A stretch of DNA of 64,000 bases from Sphingomonas insulae (GTDB lineage Bacteria > Pseudomonadota > Alphaproteobacteria > Sphingomonadales > Sphingomonadaceae): contig NZ_CP048422.1 in the NCBI RefSeq assembly GCF_010450875.1, positions 1,767,001 to 1,831,000 on the forward strand, given 5' to 3'. Shown here piece after piece: positions 1 to 8,683 of the stretch. Position 1 is the first letter of the stretch; the number at the start of each line of letters is the position of its first letter. The notes beneath the pieces are model-generated. The model worked only from the letters and a program-made list of their open reading frames with translations, had not been told where the DNA came from and ran no database searches. The translations under genes and the position numbers were made by a program.

Positions 1-2
1 CG

Positions 3-623
3 ACCATCGCCGACGTGGTGCATGGCGCGGGCGGCACGCTGCTGGTCGATGCGGCGCAGATGCCGGCCACGCCGGAGCTGGCCGGGATCGCCGACATGGT
101 CGCGGTGTCGGCGCACAAGCGTGGCGGCCCGCCGGGGATCGGCGCGCTGCTGGTGCGCGACCTGGCGCTGTTGCATCCCAGCGGCGGGCAGGAGCGCGGC
201 TATCGCCCGGGGACGGAGAATCTACTGGGGGCGCTCGGCTATGCGGCGGCGCTGGCGGAGCCGGAGCCGGACCATGCCGCGTTGCGCGCGCGACTGGACG
301 ATGCAATCCAGCGGTCGGGAGGCGAGATCGTCGCGGCGGACAGCCCGCGTCATCCGGCCATCGGATCGTACCGGTTGCGCGGGTCTGCGGCTGCGGCGCA
401 ATTGATCCTGCTCGACAGCGCCGGTTTCGCGGTATCGGCGGGAAGCGCCTGTTCCAGCGGCAGCATGAAGCCGAGCCACGTACTGGGCGCGATGGGCTGG
501 GACGAGGGCGCCGGACGCGAGGTGATCCGGGTGAGTTTCGGCCGCACCACCGGCGCGGCGGAGGTCGACGCGTTCGTGGCGGCGTGGCGCCAGATGGCGC
601 GGACGACGCGGCGGGCGGCATGA
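3..623 (+). CDS. Cysteine desulfurase / class V aminotransferase, 5' end outside the window
   Basis: PLP enzyme that removes sulfur from cysteine for Fe-S cluster or thio-cofactor assembly. The reading frame is open from base 3, and the first visible residues (TIADVVHGAGG) are already inside the family fold, so the start lies upstream. The PLP-binding lysine sits in SAHKRGGPPGIG and the persulfide cysteine in SAGSACSSGS, so the catalytic set looks intact. Its stop overlaps the next gene's ATG as ATGA. The two neighbours are close relatives, which raises the question of whether both are active or act as a pair. Confidence 0.9.
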   Translation, partial: TIADVVHGAGGTLLVDAAQMPATPELAGIADMVAVSAHKRGGPPGIGALLVRDLALLHPSGGQERGYRPGTENLLGALGYAAALAEPEPDHAALRARLDDAIQRSGGEIVAADSPRHPAIGSYRLRGSAAAAQLILLDSAGFAVSAGSACSSGSMKPSHVLGAMGWDEGAGREVIRVSFGRTTGAAEVDAFVAAWRQMARTTRRAA

Positions 624-1699
624 TCTACCTCGATTACCAGGCGACGACGCCGCTCGCGCCCGAGGCGCTGGCGGCGATGCTGCCGTGGTTCGAGACCCAG
701 CATGCCAATCCGCATTCCGCACATCGGCCGGGGCGGGCGGCACGGGCGGCGGTGGAGGTGGCGCGCGAGCAGGTCGCCGCACTGTTACCGCCGGGTGGCC
801 GCGTGATCTTCACCAGCGGCGCGACCGAAGCGTTGAACTGGGCGATCAAGGGGGCGGCCGGATCAATCGTCACGCTGGCGACGGAACATGCGGCGGTGCT
901 CGACACGGTGCGACAGGTCTCCACGACCGGGCGCAGCGTCACCATCCTGCCGGTCGATGCGCAAGGCCAGGCCGACGTGCAGCAAGTGACGGCCGCGGCG
1001 TGTCCCGGTACCGGACTGGTCGCGGCGATGCTGGTAAACAACGAGATCGGCGTCATCCAGCCGATCGCGGCACTGGCGAAAGCCGCCCATGACGCCGGCG
1101 CGCTGTTCCTGTGCGATGCCGTGCAGGGGTTCGGACGGGTCGATATTCCCGGCGGCGTCGATCTGGTCGCGCTGTCCGCGCACAAGATCCATGGGCCGAA
1201 GGGGATCGGGGCCTTGTGGATACGCGACGGCGTGACGCTCCAGCCGCTGCTGCATGGCGGCGATCAGGAGGGCGGACGGTCGGGCACGCTGTCGCCGGCC
1301 TTGTGCGCCGGCTTCGGCGTGGCCGCGCGGCTGATGGCGGAGCGGCGCGATGCGGATGCCACGCACGTCGCGCGCCTGTGGGCGATGGCGGTGGAGACCC
1401 TGGCCGGGTGGGACGTGAATGGCGGCGTGGACGAGCGTTACCGCGGCAATCTCAACGTGCGTCGCGACGGGCTGGATGTCGCGCGGCTGATGTCCGAGTG
1501 CCGCGACATCGCCTTTTCGGCCGGGTCGGCATGCGCGAGCGGGTCGGGTCGGTCGAGCCATGTGCTGCGCGGAATCGGACTTGCCGAGGCGCAGGCCCGC
1601 GCCAGCATTCGCCTGGGGTACGGGCGCTACACGACGGAGGCTGAATTGCGCGACGGGCTGGCGGCGATCGTCGCGGCGGCGGATCGGCAGCGTCTATGA
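620..1699 (+). CDS. Cysteine desulfurase, NifS/IscS class (second tandem copy)
   Basis: Protein of 359 aa starting MIYLDYQATTPL, the canonical N-terminus of the family. I chose the ATG at 620 over an in-frame codon at 584 because the extra 12 residues only read through the previous gene. The PLP lysine is K189 in SAHKIHGPKGIG and the persulfide cysteine is C305 in SAGSACASGS. It overlaps the upstream desulfurase (ATGA at 620-623) and the downstream ferredoxin (ATGA at 1696-1699), so the three genes are translationally coupled. The likely job is sulfur supply for Fe-S clusters. The exact physiological class (Isc, Suf or dedicated) cannot be told from this stretch. Confidence 0.93.
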   Translation: MIYLDYQATTPLAPEALAAMLPWFETQHANPHSAHRPGRAARAAVEVAREQVAALLPPGGRVIFTSGATEALNWAIKGAAGSIVTLATEHAAVLDTVRQVSTTGRSVTILPVDAQGQADVQQVTAAACPGTGLVAAMLVNNEIGVIQPIAALAKAAHDAGALFLCDAVQGFGRVDIPGGVDLVALSAHKIHGPKGIGALWIRDGVTLQPLLHGGDQEGGRSGTLSPALCAGFGVAARLMAERRDADATHVARLWAMAVETLAGWDVNGGVDERYRGNLNVRRDGLDVARLMSECRDIAFSAGSACASGSGRSSHVLRGIGLAEAQARASIRLGYGRYTTEAELRDGLAAIVAAADRQRL

Positions 1700-2004
1700 T
1701 CCGGGTGCAGTTCGTCGGGACGGACGGCGCCGTGCGCGAGGCGGCGGGGGACGAGGGCGCGCGGCTGCTGGACGTGGCGCAGGCGGACGGCCAGCCGCTG
1801 GAGGGGACATGCGACGGTGACATGGCCTGCGCGACCTGCCACGTGGTGATCGCGGCGGAGGATTTCGCCCGCCTGCCGCCGGCGCGGGAGGAAGAGGAGG
1901 ACCTGCTCGACCTGGTGGCTGCCGCGACGCGCACCAGCCGACTTGCCTGCCAGGTGCGGCTGACCGCGGCGCTGGACGGGCTGACGGTGCGCATTCCCGA
2001 CTGA
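1696..2004 (+). CDS. [2Fe-2S] ferredoxin, adrenodoxin/Isc type
   Basis: Small electron carrier of 102 aa. The four cluster ligands are visible as C39-x5-C45-x2-C48 (TCDGDMACATC) and C85 (RLACQ), the pattern of vertebrate-type/Isc ferredoxins. It begins in an ATGA overlap with the second cysteine desulfurase, so it is the last gene of a sulfur/Fe-S operon. In Isc systems such ferredoxins supply electrons for persulfide reduction during cluster building, which fits the neighbours. A stretch of acidic residues (EEEEDLLD) is normal for the partner-docking helix. Confidence 0.93.
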   Translation: MIRVQFVGTDGAVREAAGDEGARLLDVAQADGQPLEGTCDGDMACATCHVVIAAEDFARLPPAREEEEDLLDLVAAATRTSRLACQVRLTAALDGLTVRIPD

Positions 2005-2111
2005 GGCAGCAATCCTGACGTTAGCACAACGACGAATTCAGGAACGATGCAGGGCGGTTGCGCGATGGTACGCCATGCCCGCCTGGTCGGGCGTGTGAGA
2101 GGAGTATCATC

Positions 2112-2417
2112 ATGAAGCTCGTTGCATTGTTCGGCGCCGTCGCGCTCGCCACGGGAACATTGGTTGCCGCGACCCCCGCCGAGGCGCAGCGCCATGGCTA
2201 TGACCGGGGCGGCTATGACCGGGGCCATCATCGCGGCTACGATCGTGGCTGGGACCGTGGTTACCATCGCGGCCCGTCGCGCCATTATCGCGGCTACGAT
2301 CGCGGTCGGCGCTACGGCTATGGCTATGGCCGCGGATATGGCCGCAGCCGCGTGGTCTGCCGTGTCCAGCGCGGCTATTACGGGCCGGTCCGCCGCTGTT
2401 TCCGCGTATATCGCTAA
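2112..2417 (+). CDS. Secreted YDRG-repeat protein with C-terminal C-x12-C motif
   Basis: Protein of 101 aa with a clear signal peptide (MKLVALFGAVALATGTLVAA, cleavage near AEA-Q), then a mature part of YDRG/HRG/GYG repeats rich in Gly, Arg, Tyr and His. The start is the ATG at 2112, preceded by an AGAGGAG ribosome site; the longer in-frame reading adds 18 residues with no homology signal. The C-terminus, CRVQRGYYGPVRRCFRVYR, has two cysteines 13 residues apart and ends VYR, the same layout as the next gene's product. Function unknown; a periplasmic or envelope location is inferred. Confidence 0.75.
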   Translation: MKLVALFGAVALATGTLVAATPAEAQRHGYDRGGYDRGHHRGYDRGWDRGYHRGPSRHYRGYDRGRRYGYGYGRGYGRSRVVCRVQRGYYGPVRRCFRVYR

Positions 2418-2439
2418 GCCAGTCCGAGGGAGACGTTCG

Positions 2440-2688
2440 ATGAAGATGCTGACCATTCTGGCCGCCGGCGCCGTAGCGCTGACCGGCCTGGCGCCGATCG
2501 CGCCCGCCGCCGCGCAGCACCATGTCCGCACCGTCGTGCACGAGCGTACCGTCGTGCGCCACGACCGCCCGCGCTATCGCCACCGTGCGCATCATTATCG
2601 CCATCGCGCCCACCATTCGCGGCAGGTCTGCACCTGGAAGTATCGCAATCATCACCGCGTGCGCGTGTGCCGCACGGTGTATCGCTGA
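2440..2688 (+). CDS. Secreted His/Arg-rich small protein with C-terminal C-x12-C motif
   Basis: Protein of 82 aa beginning MKMLTILAAGAVALTGLAPI, a typical signal peptide ending near AAA-Q. The mature part is packed with His and Arg (RHRAHHYRHRAHH). It ends in CTWKYRNHHRVRVCRTVYR, which shares cysteine spacing and the VYR terminus with the preceding protein, so the two look like diverged paralogues. A GAGGGAG ribosome site lies just before the ATG. Possible roles are metal binding or interaction with an acidic surface; nothing proves either. Confidence 0.7.
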   Translation: MKMLTILAAGAVALTGLAPIAPAAAQHHVRTVVHERTVVRHDRPRYRHRAHHYRHRAHHSRQVCTWKYRNHHRVRVCRTVYR

Positions 2689-2729
2689 TCTGACTTGATC
2701 CCGCCGCCCGACCCCGCCATATGGCGCGC

Positions 2730-2822
2730 GGGAGTCGGGCGGACGTGGTCGTCGCCAACCCGGTCAGGTCCGGAAGGAAGCAGCCGCAACGATTTCGCCG
2801 CGGGTCGTCCCGGCTCCCACCG
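2730..2822 (+). ncRNA. ffs: Signal recognition particle RNA (bacterial 4.5S type)
   Basis: The sequence carries the nearly invariant SRP domain IV core, CAGGTCCGGAAGGAAGCAG (2765-2783), which binds Ffh. The 10-nt ends at 2730-2739 and 2809-2818 pair completely (GGGAGUCGGG with CCCGGCUCCC, one G-U), giving the long hairpin of the small bacterial SRP RNA, about 93 nt. It is followed by a CACC-like 3' end. The short open frames drawn across it are not real genes. Exact ends are estimated from the closing helix. Confidence 0.95.
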
Positions 2823-2927
2823 CGCAGCATCGACGATCGGATGCGGTCACGCCGCGAGGCACCGGCTTATGTCGTCGCGGCGCCATCACGCGATCCGCCG
2901 GCGAACGATCATTCCCGGCTGACGAGG

Positions 2928-3605
2928 TTATCGCTTGAGCCAGGAGCGCTCGCGAAACCATTTGGTGACGATGTACTTCGTCCCTTCGACCACCGCCGTG
3001 CCTTCGTGCAGCGTCAGTTCGTTGGGGCTGCCGTCAGGGTTCATGTTGTTCCAGGCGAGCAGCAATCCGCGGCGTGGCGCGACCTTGAAGCCGGCCTGCG
3101 GGAACCAGGTCGCGCCGCCGTCAGCGACGTCGTTGAGGTAGATCATCGTCGTCCAGGTGCGCTGCCCGCCCGACGCCTGCATCTGCTGCCAATAGCTTTC
3201 GGTATCGTGGAAATAATCGTGATGCGCCCGAAAATGCTGGCCGGGGGCATAGCGCTGGCCCTGCAACGTCTCGCCATAGTCGGGCGCCATGCCGAGCAGG
3301 GCGGCGATCGCCTCGTCGATCGGCTGCACTTCGGGCGCGTAGCGGTTCATGTCGCAGCTGTCGCTGGTACGAAAACCGGGATCGTTGCGGTCGGAGAGCA
3401 GCGAGGACGGCCGGCGGTTCGCGTCGATCATCGCGATCAGCGTGTCGCATTGCGCCGCATCGAGGAAGTCGAGGCGGTAATAGACCTGTGCCCCGGTCAC
3501 CTCCGCCCGGACGACGGCGGGATCGGCATCGAGCCGGGCCGCGACGCGTGCGCCGATCTGCTGCCGAAGCGTGGAGGTGGCGGGCGCTTTCCTGCGGGAG
3601 AACAT
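2928..3605 (-). CDS. Prolyl 4-hydroxylase-like 2-oxoglutarate/Fe(II) oxygenase
   Basis: Protein of 225 aa starting MFSRRKAPATST (CAT at 3603-3605). The double-stranded beta-helix iron site is visible: H128 and D130 in the HHDYF segment and distal H200 in ELTLHEG, with K210 in EGTKYIVTKWFRER as the expected 2-oxoglutarate anchor. This is the pattern of the P4H alpha-subunit-like family, which hydroxylates prolyl residues in proteins; the bacterial substrate is not known here. The longer frame running to 4232 covers the next gene on the same strand out of phase and is not real. It stands alone, with a strong hairpin upstream that ends the neighbouring transcript. Confidence 0.9.
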   Translation of the reverse strand: MFSRRKAPATSTLRQQIGARVAARLDADPAVVRAEVTGAQVYYRLDFLDAAQCDTLIAMIDANRRPSSLLSDRNDPGFRTSDSCDMNRYAPEVQPIDEAIAALLGMAPDYGETLQGQRYAPGQHFRAHHDYFHDTESYWQQMQASGGQRTWTTMIYLNDVADGGATWFPQAGFKVAPRRGLLLAWNNMNPDGSPNELTLHEGTAVVEGTKYIVTKWFRERSWLKR

Positions 3606-3656
3606 GGCGCGAGAGATGCCGCCGCATCGCCCCGAACACAAGGGGGCGCTGGGGAT

Positions 3657-3688
3657 GGGGAGGCCCGGCGGCGATGCCGGGCCTCCCC
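3657..3688 (-). terminator. Perfect 13-bp hairpin after the 3695-4570 gene
   Basis: GGGGAGGCCCGGC (3657-3669) is the exact inverse of 3676-3688, with a 6-nt loop. It lies 6 bp beyond the stop codon of the minus-strand gene ending at 3695 and before the next minus-strand gene, so it probably ends that transcript. There is no T-run on the minus side, so Rho-independent termination is not certain. Confidence 0.6.
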
Positions 3689-3694
3689 TTCGCC

Positions 3695-4570
3695 TCAATA
3701 GAAGATGCCGTAGACCGAATCGACCACCTGGCCGCTGCGGATGTCGACCAGCAGCGCATCGTCGTAGTAACGTACCCAGCGATACGGGCCGTACGCCTCG
3801 GGCAGGCGATAGCTGTAGGGATCCTCGATCCAATAGTTGCGGTTGAACAGGATCGAGGACAGCGACACGCCGACCGAGTAGCGGCGATAGCCCTGGCCCC
3901 AGCCCGACGGCGCGTAATAGCGTGGCAGGCGATAGGCGCCGCGGTTCGCCTGGCGATAGCGGTTCCAGTCGTAGCGCGTGTCGTTGCGCCAGCCGCGGTT
4001 CCAGGCCCCGCCGCGATTGTCGTAGCGGCGACCATCGTTCCAGCCGCGCCCGTCGTCGCCGCGCCAGCCGCCACCGCTGCGATCGTCGTTGCGGACGAAG
4101 CCGGGACGGCGGCCATCGCGGCCATCGCGCCAATCGCGGCCATCGCGGTTGTCTGGACGGTCGTCGCGTCGGTCGCCGCGGTCGGGCTGACGCCAGCCGT
4201 TGCCGGCCTGCGCAGGATCGCGGCGGTTCCAATCACCGCCCGGCTGGCGGTCGTCACGCTGGCGATCGGGCCGGTCGCCGTTCTGGCGGTTTCCGTCCGG
4301 GCGGTTCCAGCCGCGCGCGTCGCGATCGCCGCGATCGGGCTGCGGTGCCGGAGCCTGCCGGCGGTCGGCCTGAACGTCGGCCCGGCGTGGGCGTTCGGCA
4401 CGCACCTGCGCATCGATACCAACCTCGGCCGACCGTTCCGGACGGTCGCCGCGCTGGCCCCATTCGCCGCGGCGCCCCTGGCCAGAACCGCGGCCGTCCT
4501 GTTCCTGTGCCTGCGCGGCGATCGGCATCAGCATCGATGCCGCCAGCAAAGCCTTGATTACGCGTTTCAT
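3695..4570 (-). CDS. RcnB-like secreted Arg/Asp-rich envelope protein
   Basis: Protein of 291 aa from the ATG at 4570 (MKRVIKALLAASMLMPIAAQAQ, signal peptide). The middle is a long low-complexity tract of RGD/DRR/NRDGRDW repeats. The C-terminal third (about residues 200-291, YDWNRYRQANRGAYRLPRYY and onward, with WVRYYDDALLVDIRSGQVVD) matches the usual core of RcnB-type periplasmic proteins. RcnB in E. coli helps tune nickel/cobalt export, but sphingomonad members are numerous and their function is open. The core is recognised by pattern only. Confidence 0.7.
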   Translation of the reverse strand: MKRVIKALLAASMLMPIAAQAQEQDGRGSGQGRRGEWGQRGDRPERSAEVGIDAQVRAERPRRADVQADRRQAPAPQPDRGDRDARGWNRPDGNRQNGDRPDRQRDDRQPGGDWNRRDPAQAGNGWRQPDRGDRRDDRPDNRDGRDWRDGRDGRRPGFVRNDDRSGGGWRGDDGRGWNDGRRYDNRGGAWNRGWRNDTRYDWNRYRQANRGAYRLPRYYAPSGWGQGYRRYSVGVSLSSILFNRNYWIEDPYSYRLPEAYGPYRWVRYYDDALLVDIRSGQVVDSVYGIFY

Positions 4571-4679
4571 GACGATCCCGTCCTCAATCCGCCGGCGCAC
4601 GATCCGGCTCCGATGATGACAGGGATGTAGCCGTGTCGCGGTGTGCCGAAGCTGAATTGGTTCGTCAGCGTTCCGAAAG

Positions 4680-5246
4680 CTAATCGGCTGGCGACGAGCC
4701 GGAATCGTGCATGGGTGCGACCAGCGCCGGCACGACGCGCGCAGCGTCGGCGGGGTCGATGCCGGGGCGGGCGCCGGCGGGGATCGTCTCCTCGCCCCGC
4801 GCCGCGCGGGCGGCGCGCTGGATCGCCTCGATCAGTCGCGGGTAGACACCGCAGCGGCAGATGTTGCGGATCGCGCCGCGGATCGCCGCCTCGCCCGGAT
4901 CGGCGTCGTGCTTCAGCAGTACCGATGCCGTCATGATGATGCCGGGGATGCAAAAGCCGCATTGCGGCACCTCCGCGGCGATGAAGGCCAGTTGCAGCGG
5001 GTGATTGCGTTCGCGCGACAGCCCCTCGATCGTGGTGACGTACGTCCCCTCGATACCGCCGATCGGTACCTGGCAGGATCGCACCGCCCGGCCGTCGACA
5101 TCGACGGTGCAGGCACCGCAATGGCCGGTGCCGCAACCATATTTGGTGCCGGTGAGGTTGGATGCGTCGCGCAGCGCCCACAGCAACGGCGTCGCAGGGT
5201 CGAGACGATATTCGACCGGCTGGTTGTTGACGGTGAGACGCGACAT
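4680..5246 (-). CDS. [2Fe-2S] small subunit of a xanthine/aldehyde/isoquinoline oxidoreductase-type hydroxylase
   Basis: Protein of 188 aa starting MSRLTVNNQPVEY. It has two [2Fe-2S] sites: a plant-ferredoxin-type site with C38, C43, C46 and C58 (CGTGHCGAC) and an alpha-helical site with C96, C99, C130 and C132 (CGFC, CRC). This is the electron-transfer subunit of molybdenum hydroxylases such as isoquinoline 1-oxidoreductase (IorA) or the aldehyde oxidases. The Mo-cofactor large subunit is normally next door but is absent here: the flanking genes are the RcnB-like gene and a divergent dioxygenase. The C-terminal extension after residue 145 is Ala/Pro-rich. Confidence 0.9.
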   Translation of the reverse strand: MSRLTVNNQPVEYRLDPATPLLWALRDASNLTGTKYGCGTGHCGACTVDVDGRAVRSCQVPIGGIEGTYVTTIEGLSRERNHPLQLAFIAAEVPQCGFCIPGIIMTASVLLKHDADPGEAAIRGAIRNICRCGVYPRLIEAIQRAARAARGEETIPAGARPGIDPADAARVVPALVAPMHDSGSSPAD

Positions 5247-5386
5247 GACCCGTCTTAGGGACTGTTGGCGCGTTGACGGAAGAGGCAATCGCGATGCGGT
5301 GCGGGCCGAACCATGCGCTGGCGTGAAACGCGGCGTTTCGATCCGGACGATTGCGGCGGCGGGGCATCGCGCCGACCTTTGCCCGC

Positions 5387-6187
5387 ATGACCCTTCCCAC
5401 GATGTTCGTGCCGCATGGCGGCGGCCCCTGCTTCTTCATGGACCCGATGGGCGGCCCGCCCGACCCGATGTGGCGACCGATGCAGGCCTATCTGGCCGGA
5501 CTGATCGCATCGCTGCCCGAACGGCCTCGCGCCATCCTGATGGTGTCGGGCCATTGGGAGGCGCCGGCGGTGACGGTGCATGTCGGCGCGCGGCCGCGGC
5601 TGCTGTTCGATTATTACGGCTTTCCCGAGCACACCTATCGCTTGCGCTGGGATGCGCCGGGGGCGCCGGTGATTGCGCGGCGGGCCGCGGCATTGCTACA
5701 GGCGGCGGGGCATGTGGTGGCCGAGGAGGATGCGCGCGGCTGGGACCACGGCGTCTTCATCCCGATGATGGTCGCCGACCCCGATGCCGCTATCCCGCTG
5801 GTGCAGATGTCACTGCGCGCCGACCTGGACCCGGCGGCGCATATCGCGATCGGCCGGGCGCTGGCGCCGTTGCGCGACGAGCGGGTGTTGATCGTCGGTT
5901 CGGGCATGAGCTTTCACAATCTGCGCGCGCGCGGTGCACAGGTGACGCCGGTCGCGGCCGAATGGGATGAGGCGCTGGCGGCGGCGGTGACCGACGCCGA
6001 CCCGGCGCGGCGCGCGGCGCGGGTGGCGGATTGGGAATTGCTGCCCCATGCGCGCTTCGCACATCCCGAGGCGGAGCATCTGCTGCCGCTGATGGTCGCG
6101 CTGGGCGCGGGCGGCGACGGGGCAGCGACCCGCGATTACCGCGACGTGGTGATGGGGTGGGCGGTGTCCGCTTTCCGTTTCGGCTGA
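5387..6187 (+). CDS. DODA-type extradiol aromatic ring-opening dioxygenase (LigB superfamily)
   Basis: Protein of 266 aa from the ATG at 5387 (MTLPTMFVPHGGGPC); the family is about 260-270 aa long. The metal and active-site histidines of the class III extradiol fold are visible in VPHGGGP, SGHWE, DHGVFIP and the late FAHPEAEHLLPL. Relatives include E. coli YgiD and plant 4,5-DOPA dioxygenases, which open catechol rings. The natural bacterial substrate is not known. It is divergent from the oxidoreductase small subunit, with a 140-bp shared promoter region. Confidence 0.9.
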   Translation: MTLPTMFVPHGGGPCFFMDPMGGPPDPMWRPMQAYLAGLIASLPERPRAILMVSGHWEAPAVTVHVGARPRLLFDYYGFPEHTYRLRWDAPGAPVIARRAAALLQAAGHVVAEEDARGWDHGVFIPMMVADPDAAIPLVQMSLRADLDPAAHIAIGRALAPLRDERVLIVGSGMSFHNLRARGAQVTPVAAEWDEALAAAVTDADPARRAARVADWELLPHARFAHPEAEHLLPLMVALGAGGDGAATRDYRDVVMGWAVSAFRFG

Positions 6188-6254
6188 ACGTCTTGCCAGC
6201 CGCGGGCGGTGCCGCCTATGCCGGGCCGAACGATCCCGAGAGGCTGCCCCTTCC

Positions 6255-7559
6255 ATGGCCATGCATATCGACACCAATTCCACCGGCGCGTCGGGGGACG
6301 CGAGCCACGGCTATGATGCCCCCGACCTGCGCGTCTTCGTCATCGCGCTGTTCTTCATCTTCGGCGGCATCACGAGCCTGAACGACATCATCATCCCGAA
6401 GCTGAAGGAGCTGTTCACGCTCAGTCATGCCGCCTCGATGCTGGTCCAGTCCGCCTTCTTCCTCGCCTATGCGCTGTTCTCGCTGCCGGCGGCGGCGATC
6501 GTGCGGCGGGCGGGCTACATGCGCACCGCCTCGATCGGCCTCGTCACGATGATGGTCGGCTGCCTGCTGTTCATCCCGGCGGCGCAGAGCGCGACGTTCG
6601 GCATGTTCCTGCTCGCGCTGTTCGTGCTGGGCGCAGGGATCACGATCGTCCAGGTGGTGGCGAACCCGCTGATCTCGCTGCTCGGCAAGCCCGAAACGGC
6701 ATCGAGCCGGCTGACCTTCGCGCAGGCGTTCAACTCGCTCGGCACGACGATCTTCCCGCGGGTCGGGTCGTCGCTGATCCTCGGCGGGCTCGCCAGCGTC
6801 AGCGCGGCGTCGTTGAGCGGTGCGGCATTGATCAGCTATCGCCAGGAGGCGTCGCAGGCGATCGTCCACACCTATCTGGGCCTTGCGGTCGCCCTTGCGG
6901 TGATCGCCGCGGTCGTGTGGACCCGCCGCAACCGCCTGAACGAGGAGCAGGACCAGACCGGCAGCATCTTCCACGCCTTCAGCCTGCTGAAGCGGCCCCG
7001 CTTCGCGATGGGCGCCGCCTGCATCTTCCTGTACGTCGGTGCGGAGGTGGCGATCGGATCGGTCATCGTCCTCTACCTGATGCAATCGTCGGTATTCGGG
7101 ATCAGCGACCAGGCGGCGGGCAATTACGTCGCCTATTACTGGGGCGGTGCGCTGGTCGGCCGCTTCATCGGATCGTACGTGCTGACCCGCATCGCGCCGG
7201 GCAAGGTGCTGGCGACGGTGGCAACCGGCGCGATCACGCTCATCCTGATTTCCGCCAACACTACCGGTACGCTGTCGGGCTATGCGCTGCTGGCGATCGG
7301 CCTGATGAATTCGATCATGTTCCCGACAATCTTCACGCTGGCGAGCGAAGGACTGGGCAAGCGTGCGGCGGAGGGATCGGGGGTCATTGCGACGGCGATC
7401 GTCGGCGGTGCGATCGTGCCGCCGTTGACCGGCGTGGTGGCCGACATCACCGGATCGATGCAGTTCTCGCTGCTGCTGCCGGCGGTCTGCTATGCGATCA
7501 TTCTGGCCTATGGCCTGTACGCGCGAAAGCCGGTGGTCGAGGTCGAGCGCGCGGCCTGA
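6255..7559 (+). CDS. FucP/GluP-type MFS sugar-proton symporter
   Basis: Protein of 434 aa with about 12 hydrophobic segments starting near residue 27 (VFVIALFFIFGGITSLNDI). The GGITSLND and QSAFFLAYALFSLPA segments and the NPLISLLG motif are typical of the fucose/glucose/galactose MFS subfamily, which imports hexoses with protons. A GAGAGG ribosome site precedes the ATG. It converges on the next gene with only 5 bp between stops. The sugar cannot be chosen from sequence. Confidence 0.88.
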   Translation: MAMHIDTNSTGASGDASHGYDAPDLRVFVIALFFIFGGITSLNDIIIPKLKELFTLSHAASMLVQSAFFLAYALFSLPAAAIVRRAGYMRTASIGLVTMMVGCLLFIPAAQSATFGMFLLALFVLGAGITIVQVVANPLISLLGKPETASSRLTFAQAFNSLGTTIFPRVGSSLILGGLASVSAASLSGAALISYRQEASQAIVHTYLGLAVALAVIAAVVWTRRNRLNEEQDQTGSIFHAFSLLKRPRFAMGAACIFLYVGAEVAIGSVIVLYLMQSSVFGISDQAAGNYVAYYWGGALVGRFIGSYVLTRIAPGKVLATVATGAITLILISANTTGTLSGYALLAIGLMNSIMFPTIFTLASEGLGKRAAEGSGVIATAIVGGAIVPPLTGVVADITGSMQFSLLLPAVCYAIILAYGLYARKPVVEVERAA

Positions 7560-7564
7560 CGGCG

Positions 7565-8683
7565 TCAATGGCCGAGGGCAGCGATGTCCCCGGCCGAAAA
7601 GCCCAGTTCCGCCAACAGCGTCGCATCGGTTCGCGTCGTCGCCATGGCCGGCGGTACGGTCGTGCTAGCGGAATAACGCGGCGCGGGCGCCGGTTGCAGG
7701 ACGCCCGCCGTGCCGGCCAGCGTCGCACGGTCGACGTTGTGCGGGTGCGCGGCAGCCTCGTCATAGTCCAGCACGGGGGTGACGCACGCCTCCGTCCCGT
7801 CGAACGCCGCGACCCAGGCGTCCCGCGGTCGGGTGAGGAAGCAGGCGGTCAATGCCGCGCGCATGGCGGGCCAGGCGCTGGCATCGAACTGGCGATCCCA
7901 GAGCGGCCCGTCGAGGCCCAGCACGCGGCGAAGCGCGGCGTAGAAGGCGGGTTCGATCGCGCCGACCGCGATCCAGCGGCCGTCGCCGGTCGCATAGGTA
8001 TCGTAGAAGGGCGCGCCGCCGTCGAGCAGGTTGGTGCCGCGCGCATCGCTCCACCGGCCCATCGCGCGAAAGCCCCAGATCATGCTCATCAACAGCGCCG
8101 ACCCATCGGTCATCGCGGCATCCACCACCTGCCCCTTGCCGGTGCGTTGCGCGTGGAGCAGGGCGGCGAGCATGCCGAAGGCGAGCAGCATGCCGCCACC
8201 GCCGAAATCGCCGACCATGTTGATGGGTGGCATCGGCTTGCCGCCGGCCTGGCCGAGCGCGTGGAGGGTGCCGGACAGCGCGATATAATTGATGTCGTGG
8301 CCCGGCTGCTGCGCCATCGGCCCGTCCTGCCCCCAGCCCGTCATCCGGCCGTAGACGAGGCGCGGATTGTCGGCGAGCAGCACGTCGGGACCAAGGCCGA
8401 GCCGCTCCATCACGCCGGGTCGGAAGCCCTCGATCAGGCCATCGGCGCTCGCCGCGATGCGGCGGACGGCGGCTATGCCCTGCGGCGTCTTGAGGTCGAG
8501 CGACACCGAGCGGCGGGAGCGGAGCAGCGGGTCCTTCGCGGGATCGCTGAAGCCGGGCTGTACGCCGCGGTCGATACGGATCACCTCTGCGCCATGGTCG
8601 GCGAGCATCATGCCGCAGAACGGGCCGGGGCCGATGCCGGCAAGTTCGACGATCCGCAGGCCGGCGAGGGGCGGCGGGGCCAT
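7565..8683 (-). CDS. Alpha-methylacyl-CoA racemase (CaiB/BaiF family)
   Basis: Protein of 372 aa ([20 protein letters not shown]). It has the residues expected of a racemase rather than a transferase: His in [12 protein letters not shown], Asp in [10 protein letters not shown] and Glu in [10 protein letters not shown], matching the catalytic His, Asp and Glu of Mycobacterium MCR. It inverts the 2-methyl centre of branched acyl-CoAs so that beta-oxidation can proceed. It is on the same strand as the CoA-transferase and glutaryl-CoA dehydrogenase upstream, but a 283-bp gap separates it from them, so it may have its own promoter. Confidence 0.9.
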   Translation of the reverse strand: MAPPPLAGLRIVELAGIGPGPFCGMMLADHGAEVIRIDRGVQPGFSDPAKDPLLRSRRSVSLDLKTPQGIAAVRRIAASADGLIEGFRPGVMERLGLGPDVLLADNPRLVYGRMTGWGQDGPMAQQPGHDINYIALSGTLHALGQAGGKPMPPINMVGDFGGGGMLLAFGMLAALLHAQRTGKGQVVDAAMTDGSALLMSMIWGFRAMGRWSDARGTNLLDGGAPFYDTYATGDGRWIAVGAIEPAFYAALRRVLGLDGPLWDRQFDASAWPAMRAALTACFLTRPRDAWVAAFDGTEACVTPVLDYDEAAAHPHNVDRATLAGTAGVLQPAPAPRYSASTTVPPAMATTRTDATLLAELGFSAGDIAALGH

